Source: Syntrophomonadaceae bacterium (GTDB lineage Bacteria; Bacillota; Syntrophomonadia; Syntrophomonadales; Syntrophomonadaceae). Taken from it: DNA of 38,696 bases. A program made the position numbers and the translations under genes. The notes under the pieces are model-generated. The model saw only the letters and a list, made by a program, of their open reading frames with translations. It made no database searches and was not told the origin of the DNA. Location of the stretch: contig JAAYJK010000131.1 of the NCBI GenBank assembly GCA_012522955.1, positions 1-38,696 on the forward strand. The letters run 5' to 3'. Shown here one piece after another: positions 16,373 through 25,760 of the stretch (within the stretch, counting starts at the first letter, position 1; every line of letters starts with the position of its first letter).

Positions 16373-17572
16373 ATGTCTAAGACAGTTGGCATAGGTATTA
16401 CGGGAGGTATAGCTGCTTACAAGATGGCGGATCTGGTTAGCCGCTTAAGAAAAGATGATATAGAAGTCATAGTGATGATGACTGAAAGTGCTACCAGGTT
16501 TATTACTCCTTTAACCTTTAAAACTTTGTCCAATCGAGAGGTAATTACAGATTTATGGCAGGATTCCCAGGAGTGGCCAGTTCAGCATATAGGTATTGCT
16601 GAAGAGTTGGATTTATTAGTAATTGCGCCGGCTACAGCCAATATGATAGCCAAAATGACACATGGGATAGCAGATGACTTAGTATCAACTGTGGCATTGG
16701 CCAATACGGCCCCGGTACTTATAGCACCAGCCATGAACAGTAACATGTATCAAAACCTGGTGGTCCAGGATAATTTGAAGAAGTTGAGTCTGTATGGGTA
16801 CGAGATTCTGGATCCCGCCAGTGGGGTATTGGCCTGCGGGAGCATTGGTCCAGGGCGTTTACCCGAGATAGATATTATATATCAAAAAATTATTAGAATG
16901 CTCAATCCCAAACAGGATTTGAAAGGCAAACGACTTATGGTTAATGCTGGTACAACCTGTGAAGATATTGATCCGGTAAGGTTTATTGCCAATAGAAGCA
17001 CCGGCAAAATGGGCTATATGATTGCCGAAGAAGCGGTATGCCGTGGGGCTCAGGTTATTCTGGTCAGCGGCAAATCTGATTTGACCCCGCCCTTGGGAGT
17101 AGACTATATCAAGGCCTGGGGAGCTCAAGAGATGTGTGACATTATGTTAAAGTACCAGCCTATGTGTGACATTATCATCGGTGCGGCTGCGGTGGGAGAC
17201 TTTAAGGCTTCCCGGGCAGCAAATCAAAAAATTAAGAAAATGGAAAATAAATCAGGGTCTTTGACTCTGGAACTGGTAAGCACTCCGGATATTCTTAAAA
17301 CTTTAGGACAAGCTAAAAAACCTGGCCAAGTTATGGTAGGATTTGCAGCTGAAACTCAAGATCTTATAGACAACGCTAAGAAGAAGCTGGAAAGTAAGAA
17401 CCTGGATTTCATCGTTGCTAATGATGTAACCATGGAGGGAGCAGGATTCGCTGCTGATACTAACATTGTTACCATTATTGAACGTAATGGTGAAACCCGT
17501 TCTTTGCCCCTGATGAGTAAAAAAGAGGTGGCAGCTTCCATTATCGATAGTGTTGTTAATCTATTAAGCTAA
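16373..17572 (+). CDS. coaBC: Bifunctional CoaBC (phosphopantothenoylcysteine synthetase/decarboxylase)
   Basis: 399 residues. The N-terminal CoaC flavoprotein domain has GITGGIAAYK, the catalytic His in WPVQHIGIAEE, PAMNSNMY and LACGSIGPGRLPE. The C-terminal CoaB domain begins KGKRLMVNAGTTCEDIDPVRFIANRS and has IGAAAVGDF, followed by the KI.K segment. Together they turn 4'-phosphopantothenate and cysteine into 4'-phosphopantetheine for CoA. The frame opens at TTG 16358, but AGGAGG (16361-16366) lies downstream of that codon and 6 bases before ATG 16373, fixing the ATG start. metK follows after 24 bases. Confidence 0.96.
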   Translation: MSKTVGIGITGGIAAYKMADLVSRLRKDDIEVIVMMTESATRFITPLTFKTLSNREVITDLWQDSQEWPVQHIGIAEELDLLVIAPATANMIAKMTHGIADDLVSTVALANTAPVLIAPAMNSNMYQNLVVQDNLKKLSLYGYEILDPASGVLACGSIGPGRLPEIDIIYQKIIRMLNPKQDLKGKRLMVNAGTTCEDIDPVRFIANRSTGKMGYMIAEEAVCRGAQVILVSGKSDLTPPLGVDYIKAWGAQEMCDIMLKYQPMCDIIIGAAAVGDFKASRAANQKIKKMENKSGSLTLELVSTPDILKTLGQAKKPGQVMVGFAAETQDLIDNAKKKLESKNLDFIVANDVTMEGAGFAADTNIVTIIERNGETRSLPLMSKKEVAASIIDSVVNLLS

Positions 17573-17596
17573 ATACCAATACAAGGAGATGATCAA

Positions 17597-18787
17597 TTGG
17601 CCAGATTTTTATTTACGTCTGAGTCTGTGACCGAAGGCCACCCTGACAAAATGGCAGATCAGATATCTGATGCTATACTGGATGCCATACTCGAACAGGA
17701 TCCTTATGGTCGAGTAGCGGCAGAAACTCTGGTTACCACCGGGCTAGTATTTGTGGCCGGGGAGATAACAACCAGTTGTTATGTTGATATACCTAAACTG
17801 ATTCGGGATACGGTATGCGAAATAGGATATACCCGGGCCAAGTATGGTTTTGATTGCGACACTTGTGCAGTGCTCACTTCTTTGGATGAACAGTCTCCAG
17901 ATATTGCCTTAGGAGTTAACAAGTCGCTGGAGGCCAAGCGGGGGGAGATGGATGATAGTCACATTGAAGCCATTGGAGCTGGCGACCAGGGAATGATGTT
18001 TGGATATGCCACCAACGAGACCGAGGATTTTATGCCTATGCCTATTTACCTGGCACATAAATTGGCTCACAGGTTGACTCAGGTTCGCAAGGAGGGTGTT
18101 TTGCCTTATTTGCGTCCAGATGGCAAAACTCAGGTTACGGTAGAGTATGAGGATCATCGGCCGGTAAGGATTGATACCATTGTAGTCTCTACTCAGCATG
18201 GTCCCGAGGTAGACAATGAGACCATATTTAATGATATTATCGAACAGGTGATTAAGGTAGTCATACCAGGGGGTATGTTGGATGATAATACTAAATACTT
18301 TGTTAATCCCACCGGACGTTTTGTTATTGGAGGTCCTCAGGGAGATTCGGGCCTAACCGGCAGAAAGATCATTGTTGATACATATGGAGGAATGGCACGC
18401 CACGGGGGAGGAGCATTTTCCGGCAAGGATCCCACCAAGGTGGATCGTTCCGCTGCCTATGCTGCTCGCTATGTAGCCAAAAACATCGTAGCTGCAGGAA
18501 TAGCTGATCGCTGTGAAATACAACTGGCTTATGCTATTGGTATTGCCAATCCAGTTTCTATTATGATTGATACCTTTGGTACCGGTAAATTGCCTGAAGA
18601 CCAGATTATTGCTCTGGTCCGGGCCAACTTTGATTTGCGTCCAGCTGCTATTATAAGAGATCTGAAGCTACGCCGGCCCATATACAAGAAAACTGCAGCT
18701 TATGGTCACTTTGGAAGAAATGAAGAGGAATTTACCTGGGAAAAAACTGACCTGGCTGGACAACTGAGGGAACAGGCGGGGCTATAA
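17597..18787 (+). CDS. metK: S-adenosylmethionine synthetase
   Basis: 396 residues, full length. Motifs [38 protein letters not shown] and [16 protein letters not shown] bind ATP, methionine and metals. It makes the methyl donor used by RsmB and the SAM cofactor of RlmN and YhcC encoded downstream. The start is TTG 17597 with AAGGAGATGATC, almost a perfect match to the 16S tail. No SAM riboswitch is visible in the 24 bases upstream, so expression probably follows the coaBC transcript. In B. subtilis metK is elsewhere; here it sits between coaBC and priA. Confidence 0.97.
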   Translation: MARFLFTSESVTEGHPDKMADQISDAILDAILEQDPYGRVAAETLVTTGLVFVAGEITTSCYVDIPKLIRDTVCEIGYTRAKYGFDCDTCAVLTSLDEQSPDIALGVNKSLEAKRGEMDDSHIEAIGAGDQGMMFGYATNETEDFMPMPIYLAHKLAHRLTQVRKEGVLPYLRPDGKTQVTVEYEDHRPVRIDTIVVSTQHGPEVDNETIFNDIIEQVIKVVIPGGMLDDNTKYFVNPTGRFVIGGPQGDSGLTGRKIIVDTYGGMARHGGGAFSGKDPTKVDRSAAYAARYVAKNIVAAGIADRCEIQLAYAIGIANPVSIMIDTFGTGKLPEDQIIALVRANFDLRPAAIIRDLKLRRPIYKKTAAYGHFGRNEEEFTWEKTDLAGQLREQAGL

Positions 18788-19102
18788 TTATTCGACCTGA
18801 AGTCGATTGTGCGCAGATGCAACAGGGCTCTCTTTAAACAAGTGGGCAACTGTTCATCTGCGGTTTGCTTATGCTGGTGCTTAACACCGATAAGTTCACA
18901 AGAAAATGAATTATCTGCCGGAAAATTGGTAATCATGCGGGCGACCACAGGTCGCCCCTACAGACCAACACCGTTAATATGGATCTCATACAGGCATATG
19001 TAGGGGCGGTCTTTGACCGCCCGTCGGGCATAGCTAAATTTTTATAATAGGTTGTGCATGGCGGTTGATAAGTTGTTGCCTGGCACCGATGGAGGTTAAC
19101 CT
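18788..19102 (+). other. Intergenic region between metK and priA (repeat-bearing)
   Basis: 315 bases without a credible gene. The right half is the dispersed repeat at 18878-19036. No clear promoter pair for priA was found; the SD GGAGG lies just before ATG 19103. Confidence 0.7.
18878..19036 (+). repeat. Dispersed hairpin repeat, copy 1
   Basis: 159 bases that recur in reverse orientation at 34842-35000. The core has two hairpins: GGGCGACC/GGTCGCCC (18939-18957) and GGGCGGTC/GACCGCCC (19004-19022). CCCCTACA (18955-18962) can also pair with TGTAGGGG (18999-19006), joining them into one larger inverted repeat. It encodes no protein. It could be a MITE-like element or a terminator/processing signal for metK. 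Confidence 0.88.
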
Positions 19103-21499
19103 ATGAAATGGGTGGAAATACTGGTTGACTTGCCCTTGCAGGAAAGTTCCGCAATTTACCACTATGCGGTACCCGATCACCTGCTGGAACAGGCTGAATT
19201 TGGTCGGCGGGTTACGGTTGAATTGGGTAACCGCAATATAGAAGGATTTATCATTAGTCAGCTCAGGTGGAGTGAAACAGAATTATCCATTAAACCGATT
19301 ATTAAAGTACTGGATCTAAGTCCAATATTCGATCAGGAATTATATGACTTAGCTCGGTGGATGGCGGATAATTACCTTTGCCCCCTATCAACTGCGTTGA
19401 AAAGCATGATACCACCGATTTTACATCGTAAACGAGGCCAATGGGTGGTTCCTCTACTCAGTAGGGAGGATATGATTAGTAAGATCCTCCATTCTAAGTG
19501 GCAATTCCAAAATATGGAGGCAATAGTGGAGGTATTATACGGGGATAGAGCCCTGAGCCTATCCGAAGCCTTAGGCTATACTGATGAAAAAACCTTGCAC
19601 TTTATGGCTGAAAGCTCCTGGATTGAAGTGGTGGGTAAGTACTCCATTAAGAATAGACCAGATATAAAGGCCATGGTATATCGATTAGCTCTAGACCATG
19701 AACAAGAGCTGGACCTGGAAAAGATAAAAAAAAAGTCACCCCGGCAGGCGGAGTTCCTGCAGTTACTAAACTCCGGCCCCATGGAGATGAGTGAAGCACA
19801 TCGCCGATTTGCCGCCAGCAGTATAAAGTCCTTATTAAACAAAGGGTATATTAGCATGGCTCACAAGGAGGTTGGGGCAGAAACCCTAGCTCTTAGCCTA
19901 AACCGGGAACAAAAGCTGGCGGTAGAAGCAATTCAAGAGGCAATTAGGTCCCATAAATATAAAGAATTTCTTTTACATGGGGTGACTGCCAGTGGCAAAA
20001 CGGAAGTATATCTGCAGGCTATACAGACTTGTTTGGACAGCGGCAGAAGCGCACTGGTATTGGTGCCGGAAATTGCCCTGACCCGACATATAATGGATCA
20101 GTTTATCCGGCGTTTTCCTAACACAGCAGTATTGCATAGCAATATGGCCGGGATGGAACGTTATGAATCCTGGAAACGGATCCGGGATGGAGAAAGCTGT
20201 TTGGTGCTGGGGACTAGATCGGCCGTATTTGCACCGCTGCTCCATCCAGGGTTAATAATAATTGATGAAGAACACGAAAACACATATAAGCAGGAAGACA
20301 ATCCCAAATATCATGCCGCCGAAGTAGCCCGCCAAAGGGCTAAATTTAATCAGGCGGTGGTTGTGTATGGCAGCGCCACTCCATCCCTGGATACTTATTA
20401 TAGAGCGGTACGGGGGGAAATAGCACTACTAGAGATCAAGGAGCGCATAGTCCAACAACATAGCCCGTTGGTTCATATTGATGATCAACGTAAAAATATA
20501 AGTTCCAAGGTTATAGGAGATTTGCTGGCGCAAAAAATACGAAGCGCCTTGGATAATAATAGCCAGTGTATTCTATTTCTAAATCGACGCGGCTATTCCC
20601 CTATTAGCATCTGCAGGCAATGCGGGGCAGTAGTCACCTGTCCATTCTGTTCGGTAAGCTTGAACTATCACCAGGATAGGCAGTTAAGTATTTGTCATTA
20701 CTGTAGTTACCAGGAGCCCAAGTTAAGTGCTTGCCGGGCCTGCGGAAGCACCTTTTTGGATTGGGCTGGCTATGGGACACAAAAAGTAGAGGAAGAAATT
20801 AAGCAGCTATTTCCACAGGCCAAAATAGCCCGCCTGGATCTGGACAGCAGTAAAGCTGTTGGAGTCCAGGAACAAGTATTACGGGGCATGAAGACCCGGG
20901 CTATTGATATTCTCATCGGCACTCAAATGGTAGCCAAAGGACTCGATTTTCCAGCTGTTTCACTTATGGCTATTCTAAATGTGGATGCCATGCTAAACTT
21001 GCCAGACTATCGGGCAGGGGAACGGGCATTTCAATTAATAGTGCAGGCTGCAGGTAGGGCGGGCCGAGGAGAATTGCCGGGGGAAGTAGTTATTCAGACC
21101 TATAACCCGGATCATCCTATTATTGGCTGGGCGGTAGCCCACGATTATGAAGCTTTTTATAAGTCGGAAATAGAGCATCGTAAATTGCTTAACTATCCTC
21201 CATTTACTAATATTATGAGGTTGGTATTAAGCAGCCGGGATGAAACCGCAGCCGATCAGGCAGCCCGGAACATCCAGCGGCAGTTATGTGACTTAATTGA
21301 TGCCCGGGAGGAGGATATAGATATTCTGGGGCCGGCTCCATGTCCTCTGTTCAAGCTAAGGAATCGTTATAGACAGCAGATAATTATAAAATGCGATAAT
21401 ATGTTATTATTAAAAAGTATAGGTGAAAGATTATTGTATCAAGGTAAGAGGAAAGGCTGTAGATTGGCCATTGATATAAATCCTTTAAATATGCTTTAA
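19103..21499 (+). CDS. priA: Primosomal protein N' (replication restart helicase PriA)
   Basis: 798 residues. An N-terminal DNA-binding region is followed by Walker A GVTASGKTEV near 293-302 and the DEEH box (IIDEEHENTYKQ). A zinc-binding Cys cluster begins at C504 (CRQCGAVVTCPFC, then CHYC and CRACGS). The motif V/VI region GTQMVAKGLDFP and QAAGRAGRG follows. It reloads the replisome at stalled forks and unwinds the lagging arm. ATG 19103 follows a GGAGG SD, and priA begins a tight cluster (priA-def-fmt-DUF116-yugP-rsmB) with gaps of 4-16 bases. Confidence 0.97.
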   Translation: MKWVEILVDLPLQESSAIYHYAVPDHLLEQAEFGRRVTVELGNRNIEGFIISQLRWSETELSIKPIIKVLDLSPIFDQELYDLARWMADNYLCPLSTALKSMIPPILHRKRGQWVVPLLSREDMISKILHSKWQFQNMEAIVEVLYGDRALSLSEALGYTDEKTLHFMAESSWIEVVGKYSIKNRPDIKAMVYRLALDHEQELDLEKIKKKSPRQAEFLQLLNSGPMEMSEAHRRFAASSIKSLLNKGYISMAHKEVGAETLALSLNREQKLAVEAIQEAIRSHKYKEFLLHGVTASGKTEVYLQAIQTCLDSGRSALVLVPEIALTRHIMDQFIRRFPNTAVLHSNMAGMERYESWKRIRDGESCLVLGTRSAVFAPLLHPGLIIIDEEHENTYKQEDNPKYHAAEVARQRAKFNQAVVVYGSATPSLDTYYRAVRGEIALLEIKERIVQQHSPLVHIDDQRKNISSKVIGDLLAQKIRSALDNNSQCILFLNRRGYSPISICRQCGAVVTCPFCSVSLNYHQDRQLSICHYCSYQEPKLSACRACGSTFLDWAGYGTQKVEEEIKQLFPQAKIARLDLDSSKAVGVQEQVLRGMKTRAIDILIGTQMVAKGLDFPAVSLMAILNVDAMLNLPDYRAGERAFQLIVQAAGRAGRGELPGEVVIQTYNPDHPIIGWAVAHDYEAFYKSEIEHRKLLNYPPFTNIMRLVLSSRDETAADQAARNIQRQLCDLIDAREEDIDILGPAPCPLFKLRNRYRQQIIIKCDNMLLLKSIGERLLYQGKRKGCRLAIDINPLNML

Positions 21500-21515
21500 G
21501 GAGGCGAAGATAAAG

Positions 21516-21974
21516 ATGGCAGTGTACCAGGTTATAACTACGCCCGATCAGGTTTTGCGCGTTAAAGCCAAAGCGGTGGGTAAAATCAATGATGGTGTAT
21601 TCCGGGTGCTGGATAATATGAAAGACACTCTTTATGCCGAAAATGGAGTGGGATTGGCGGCTCCGCAGATTGGTATTTCCAAACGACTGGTAGTCATTGA
21701 TACTGGAGACAATTATATGGAATTGATTAATCCGGAGATAATTGAAGCCCAGGGTGAGCAGGTAGGCAATGAAGGCTGTTTAAGTGTACCGGGTACAGTA
21801 GGCTTGGTGAAACGGGCAGATAAGGTTACAGTAAGGGCGTTGAATCGACTGGGAGAAGAGCAGATCCTGGAAGGCAGCGGTCTTTTGGCTCGGGCTTTTC
21901 AGCATGAAATAGACCACCTGGATGGAATACTTTTTATAGATAAGGCTATCGAGACTCATCATGAACCCATTTAA
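21516..21974 (+). CDS. def: Peptide deformylase
   Basis: 152 residues with the three active-site motifs in order: GVGLAAPQIG, EGCLSVPG (metal Cys) and QHEIDHLDG (metal His and catalytic Glu). It removes formyl groups from new proteins using a bound ferrous ion. AAGGAGGCGA overlaps the priA stop and serves ATG 21516. It is paired with fmt, which adds the formyl group, 16 bases downstream. Confidence 0.97.
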   Translation: MAVYQVITTPDQVLRVKAKAVGKINDGVFRVLDNMKDTLYAENGVGLAAPQIGISKRLVVIDTGDNYMELINPEIIEAQGEQVGNEGCLSVPGTVGLVKRADKVTVRALNRLGEEQILEGSGLLARAFQHEIDHLDGILFIDKAIETHHEPI

Positions 21975-21990
21975 AACGGAGGCTTAAGCA

Positions 21991-22923
21991 ATGAAAGTAG
22001 TCTTTATGGGAAGCTCTGACTTTGCAGTTCCTTCTTTATTGATTTTGCTGCAAGGGGGATATCAGATAATGGGGGTAGTAAGCCAGCCTGACAAAGCCAG
22101 AGGAAGAGGAAAGAAAATCAGTCCTACCCCAGTTAAAGCCAAGGCTGTGGAATTGGGACTGGAAGTATACCAGACCGATAATATTAAGTCCAGCCAAGCC
22201 TTGGATCAAATACGGCAATGGGATCCAGAAATAATCGTAGTGGCCTCTTATGGACAGATCATACCTGTGGCATTACTTGAGTATCCCCCTTATGGTTGTA
22301 TTAATGTTCATGCTTCCATCTTACCCCGGTACCGGGGGGCAGCTCCCATACATCGCGCCATTATGGAGGGGGAAGAGAGTACCGGGGTTACCATAATGTA
22401 TATGGAACAGGGTCTGGATACCGGGGATATAATAGCCCAGGAATCCGTAGATATTAGTAAAGATATGGATGGCGGAGCTCTAGAGGAATTACTAGCTCAT
22501 AAAGGAGCCGTATTACTGCTAGAGGTTATTAAAGCTATGGAAAATGGAGCAGTAAGTAGAAGCAAACAGGATGAGAGCCAAGCTACTTATGCCCATATGC
22601 TAAAGCGGGAGGATGAATGGATTGATTGGAATCGTTCAGCTAAGGAAATATTCAATCAAATTCGGGCTTTAAGCCCGGTCCCGGGCGCTTATACCCTTTT
22701 AGATGGAATTAAAATCAAGGTTTTTGCAGCCCGCTTAATAGATAAAAGTTGGCCAGGAGTATCTGGGCAGGTAGTCGCTTTAAGCAAGGAAGGCTTTGTA
22801 GTCCGGACCGGGGAGCAAGGGCTGGAGATATTGGAGGTTCAGAAAGAAGGTAAAAAGCGCACCAAGGCAGTGGATTTTTTAAGGGGTTATCGAGAATTAG
22901 AAGGTAAAGTACTGGGCCAATAA
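21991..22923 (+). CDS. fmt: Methionyl-tRNA formyltransferase
   Basis: 310 residues, normal length. It starts KVVFMGSSDFAVPSLL. The folate-binding and catalytic core is NVHASILPRYRGAAPIHRAI, followed by GVTIMYMEQGLDTGDI, then a C-terminal OB-like domain with LSPVPGAYT. It formylates Met-tRNAi with 10-formyl-tetrahydrofolate. ATG 21991 lies 16 bases after def. Confidence 0.97.
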   Translation: MKVVFMGSSDFAVPSLLILLQGGYQIMGVVSQPDKARGRGKKISPTPVKAKAVELGLEVYQTDNIKSSQALDQIRQWDPEIIVVASYGQIIPVALLEYPPYGCINVHASILPRYRGAAPIHRAIMEGEESTGVTIMYMEQGLDTGDIIAQESVDISKDMDGGALEELLAHKGAVLLLEVIKAMENGAVSRSKQDESQATYAHMLKREDEWIDWNRSAKEIFNQIRALSPVPGAYTLLDGIKIKVFAARLIDKSWPGVSGQVVALSKEGFVVRTGEQGLEILEVQKEGKKRTKAVDFLRGYRELEGKVLGQ

Positions 22924-22937
22924 GGAGGTTAAGGAGC

Positions 22938-23687
22938 TTGGAGACTAAAAAACGCATTTACATCGGTCTGCTGGCAGCTAGCCTGCTACTGGAAATGTCC
23001 CTAGCTTTTATGATATGCTACGTTATAGTCAATCGAGATATAATAATTAGTCAGATCATGTTAATAACAGTGGCAGTGCTGCTGGCGATAGTATTCTTGA
23101 TCCTGGGTATTGGTATTCTGGCTATTGTGATAATGATAATAAAGTCCAGATCCATACCCTCCCTGGAGAAATTAACTCTGTGGGCCAATGAACTGTTGTT
23201 TCCTATTACTTTGTTTATCGGTCGTTTGTTGGGGGTGGAGAAAGAAAAAATATTGAAGTCATTTATTTCCGTAAATAATTATATAGTAGCATCAAAGAGA
23301 ATACTGCCCGGAGAGAAGATACTAATGTTGCTGCCCCACTGCCTGCAGAACAGTGATTGTCCTTTTAAGATTACTATCGACATTAACAATTGTAAAAATT
23401 GTGGAAAATGTCCTATTGGTCAGTTAAGAGAATTGGCTGACAAGTATAATGCAGTATTAAAAGTGGCCACAGGAGGTACCTTGGCCAGAAAATGGATTGA
23501 AGAGGTGCGGCCCCTAGCAGTTATTGCCGTGGCATGTGAAAGGGATCTGGCCTCTGGTATACATGATACCGGGGGATTGCCGGTAGTGGGAGTACTTAAT
23601 TCCAGACCTAATGGACCCTGTTTTAATACCAATGTGTGTTTGGAGCAGGTAGACCAGGCTTTTCGAACTATAATACAAGGAGGTTGA
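22938..23687 (+). CDS. DUF116 membrane-anchored cysteine-rich protein
   Basis: 249 residues with two N-terminal membrane helices (about 8-30 and 38-68). The soluble part carries conserved cysteines: LPHCLQNSDCPFK, NNCKNCGKCPIGQL, VACERDL and PCFN. The CxxCxxCP arrangement suggests metal or iron-sulfur binding; the family's function is unknown to me. The start is TTG 22938, with GGAGG (22924-22928) 9 bases upstream. It lies between fmt and a YugP-type peptidase, an insertion relative to the Bacillus order. Confidence 0.87.
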   Translation: METKKRIYIGLLAASLLLEMSLAFMICYVIVNRDIIISQIMLITVAVLLAIVFLILGIGILAIVIMIIKSRSIPSLEKLTLWANELLFPITLFIGRLLGVEKEKILKSFISVNNYIVASKRILPGEKILMLLPHCLQNSDCPFKITIDINNCKNCGKCPIGQLRELADKYNAVLKVATGGTLARKWIEEVRPLAVIAVACERDLASGIHDTGGLPVVGVLNSRPNGPCFNTNVCLEQVDQAFRTIIQGG

Positions 23688-23691
23688 TTAT

Positions 23692-24363
23692 ATGGGATAT
23701 TTGATATTCATAATGCCAGCTCTGTTATTATCCATCTATGCTCAGTATAAAGTAAGCAATACCTTCAAAAAATATTCACAAGTACGCTCTTCCCGGGGGG
23801 TTACCGGGGCAGATGTTGCCAATACCATAGCCAGAAGAAGCAGTCTAAATATTAAGATAGAACAGGTGGCGGGCAGCCTTTCGGATCATTATGATCCTCA
23901 ATCGAAAACAGTTAGGCTATCTGAAACTGTGTATGGCAGTAATTCCATATCTGCTCTGGGCGTTGCTGCCCATGAGGTAGGCCACGCATTGCAACACCGG
24001 GATCGTTATGGCTTACTGGAGCTGAGACATAAATTGGTGCCGGTAACCAATTTTTCTTCCTCCGCTTCATTCCCCATTTTACTTGTCGGATTCTTTATGC
24101 AGAACCTGGGACTGGTTATGTTGGGAATTATATTATTTTCCGTGGTAGTACTTTTCCACCTGGTAACTCTGCCAGTGGAGATTAACGCATCTCGCCGGGC
24201 AGTAGCCTTGCTCAGTGAAAACGGACTGGTGAGCGGTGCTGAGCTGCCAGGAGTAAAAAGCGTCCTTTCGGCGGCAGCCTTAACCTATTTGGCTGCTACT
24301 CTGTCAGCAGTTTCCAATTTGCTTTATTATCTATTGATATTCACCGGCGGTGGTGAAGATTAA
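23692..24363 (+). CDS. YugP-type membrane zinc metallopeptidase
   Basis: 223 residues. A membrane helix opens the protein. The zinc motif HEVGH lies at residues 94-98 (AAHEVGHALQH), preceded by LGVAAHE. Two or three hydrophobic segments follow (about 120-160 and near the C-terminus), with the EINASRRA segment in between that supplies a third ligand in this family. It probably cleaves membrane proteins; substrates are unknown. It starts 4 bases after the DUF116 gene, and the two may work together. Confidence 0.92.
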   Translation: MGYLIFIMPALLLSIYAQYKVSNTFKKYSQVRSSRGVTGADVANTIARRSSLNIKIEQVAGSLSDHYDPQSKTVRLSETVYGSNSISALGVAAHEVGHALQHRDRYGLLELRHKLVPVTNFSSSASFPILLVGFFMQNLGLVMLGIILFSVVVLFHLVTLPVEINASRRAVALLSENGLVSGAELPGVKSVLSAAALTYLAATLSAVSNLLYYLLIFTGGGED

Positions 24364-24371
24364 AAGGCAGG

Positions 24372-25754
24372 GTGAAATTATTGGTTAAACCTTCGAATGC
24401 CGGAGTAAGTCCGGTCAGGGAGATAGCCCTGAAGCTCATTTACGATGTCAACGAAAAGGGGGCCTATGCCAACTTAGCATTAGATAAGGCCTTGTCGGCT
24501 TCTGATTTGAGCATATCAGAAAAACGTAAGGTAAGTGAAATAGTAAACGGTAGTATAAGAATGACCAAGCGCCTGGATTGGGTGCTTAATCTTTTTTTAA
24601 AACAAGAGGTGGGGAAACAGCATCCCTGGGTTCGAAACATTCTGCGCATGGCAGTTTATCAACTGCTGATGATGGACAAGGTGGCAGACTATGCCTGTGT
24701 CAACGAGGCTGTTCAATTAACTCGCTTAAAAAGCAGGCAGGAGGTTTTGGTCCGAGTAGTCAACGGTGTTCTGCGCAGTATCATTCGCAAAAAAAAAGAA
24801 ATCGAATGGCCGGAAGACCCCATCGAATACCTGGCAACCTACTATTCCCATCCCGAGTGGATAGTAGAGTTATTTCTTGATCTTTACGGTGCCAGCCAGG
24901 TAGAAAATATACTAAAGTATAATAATAGACCGGCTCCGCTGGTATTTAGGAATAATGAACTCCTGGGGTCTCGGGGGGAATTGATAAGAGCTCTGGAAGC
25001 CGAAGAGACCGTGTGTTCTCCCTCAATCAACACCCCCTGGGGAGTTAATGTTACCCGGTTAAACAATTCCATTGCCAACTTGTCCAGCTATCAACAAGGC
25101 AGATTCTATGTACAGAATGATGCTTCCATGTTGGCCGCTCCAATACTTAATCCCCAGTCCGGTGAAAGGGTCTATGACCTATGTGCCGGAGTAGGTGGCA
25201 AAACCACTCACCTGGCAGAATATATGAAAAATGAAGGAAATATCTGGGCTTATGACATTTTTGGCCCCAAGATAGACATGCTCCAGCATAACTGCCGTCG
25301 AATGGGGATCACAATAGTCCAGCCCCGGCTCCAAAGTGTATTGGAATTGGAGCCGGACCTGCCCCTGGCTAGGCGTATATTACTGGATGCCCCCTGTTCC
25401 GGTTTGGGAGTATTAAACCGGCGTGCTGATGCCAGGTTTAGAAAGGACCTAAAAGATATGGGGCAACTCTTTGGATTACAGTCCGGTTTGCTCAGAAAAG
25501 CAGTAGATTTATTGGAGCCAGAGGGCTTGCTTCTATACTCTACCTGTACCATTAACCCGCCGGAAAACCAAGAACAGATATTATCACTTTTGGAAGAAGG
25601 AAAGGTTGTCTTGGAAGGTTTTGCAGATTCCTTGTCCTTTTGGGGTTTGGATGCTGAGGATCGGGAGCAGGCCGCCCAGGGTTTATTAACCTTGCTGCCC
25701 GGTAAATATTATACCGATGGCATGTTTTATGCCTTAATGAGGAGGAAAAATTAA
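24372..25754 (+). CDS. rsmB: 16S rRNA (cytosine-967-C5)-methyltransferase
   Basis: About 460 residues. The N-terminal NusB-like RNA-binding domain (REIALKLIYDV to about 140) is joined to a Rossmann methyltransferase: CAGVGGKTTHLAE (SAM motif I), LDAPCSGLGVLNRRADARFR with one active Cys, and YSTCTINPPENQEQI with the second. It methylates C967 of 16S rRNA. The frame opens at GTG 24372, very close to the GGCAGGG SD; TTG 24381 is an equally plausible start and costs only three residues. rlmN begins 6 bases after the stop, in the same frame. Confidence 0.95.
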   Translation: MKLLVKPSNAGVSPVREIALKLIYDVNEKGAYANLALDKALSASDLSISEKRKVSEIVNGSIRMTKRLDWVLNLFLKQEVGKQHPWVRNILRMAVYQLLMMDKVADYACVNEAVQLTRLKSRQEVLVRVVNGVLRSIIRKKKEIEWPEDPIEYLATYYSHPEWIVELFLDLYGASQVENILKYNNRPAPLVFRNNELLGSRGELIRALEAEETVCSPSINTPWGVNVTRLNNSIANLSSYQQGRFYVQNDASMLAAPILNPQSGERVYDLCAGVGGKTTHLAEYMKNEGNIWAYDIFGPKIDMLQHNCRRMGITIVQPRLQSVLELEPDLPLARRILLDAPCSGLGVLNRRADARFRKDLKDMGQLFGLQSGLLRKAVDLLEPEGLLLYSTCTINPPENQEQILSLLEEGKVVLEGFADSLSFWGLDAEDREQAAQGLLTLLPGKYYTDGMFYALMRRKN

Positions 25755-25760
25755 ATAAAT

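Noticed and set aside
17573-17596. SAM riboswitch before metK
   Set aside because: Only 24 bases separate coaBC from metK, too short for any aptamer.
18809-19003. 64-codon frame over the repeat after metK
   Set aside because: It runs through the hairpin repeat, has no SD, and the matching frame at 34908-35090 is on the other strand of the same repeat.
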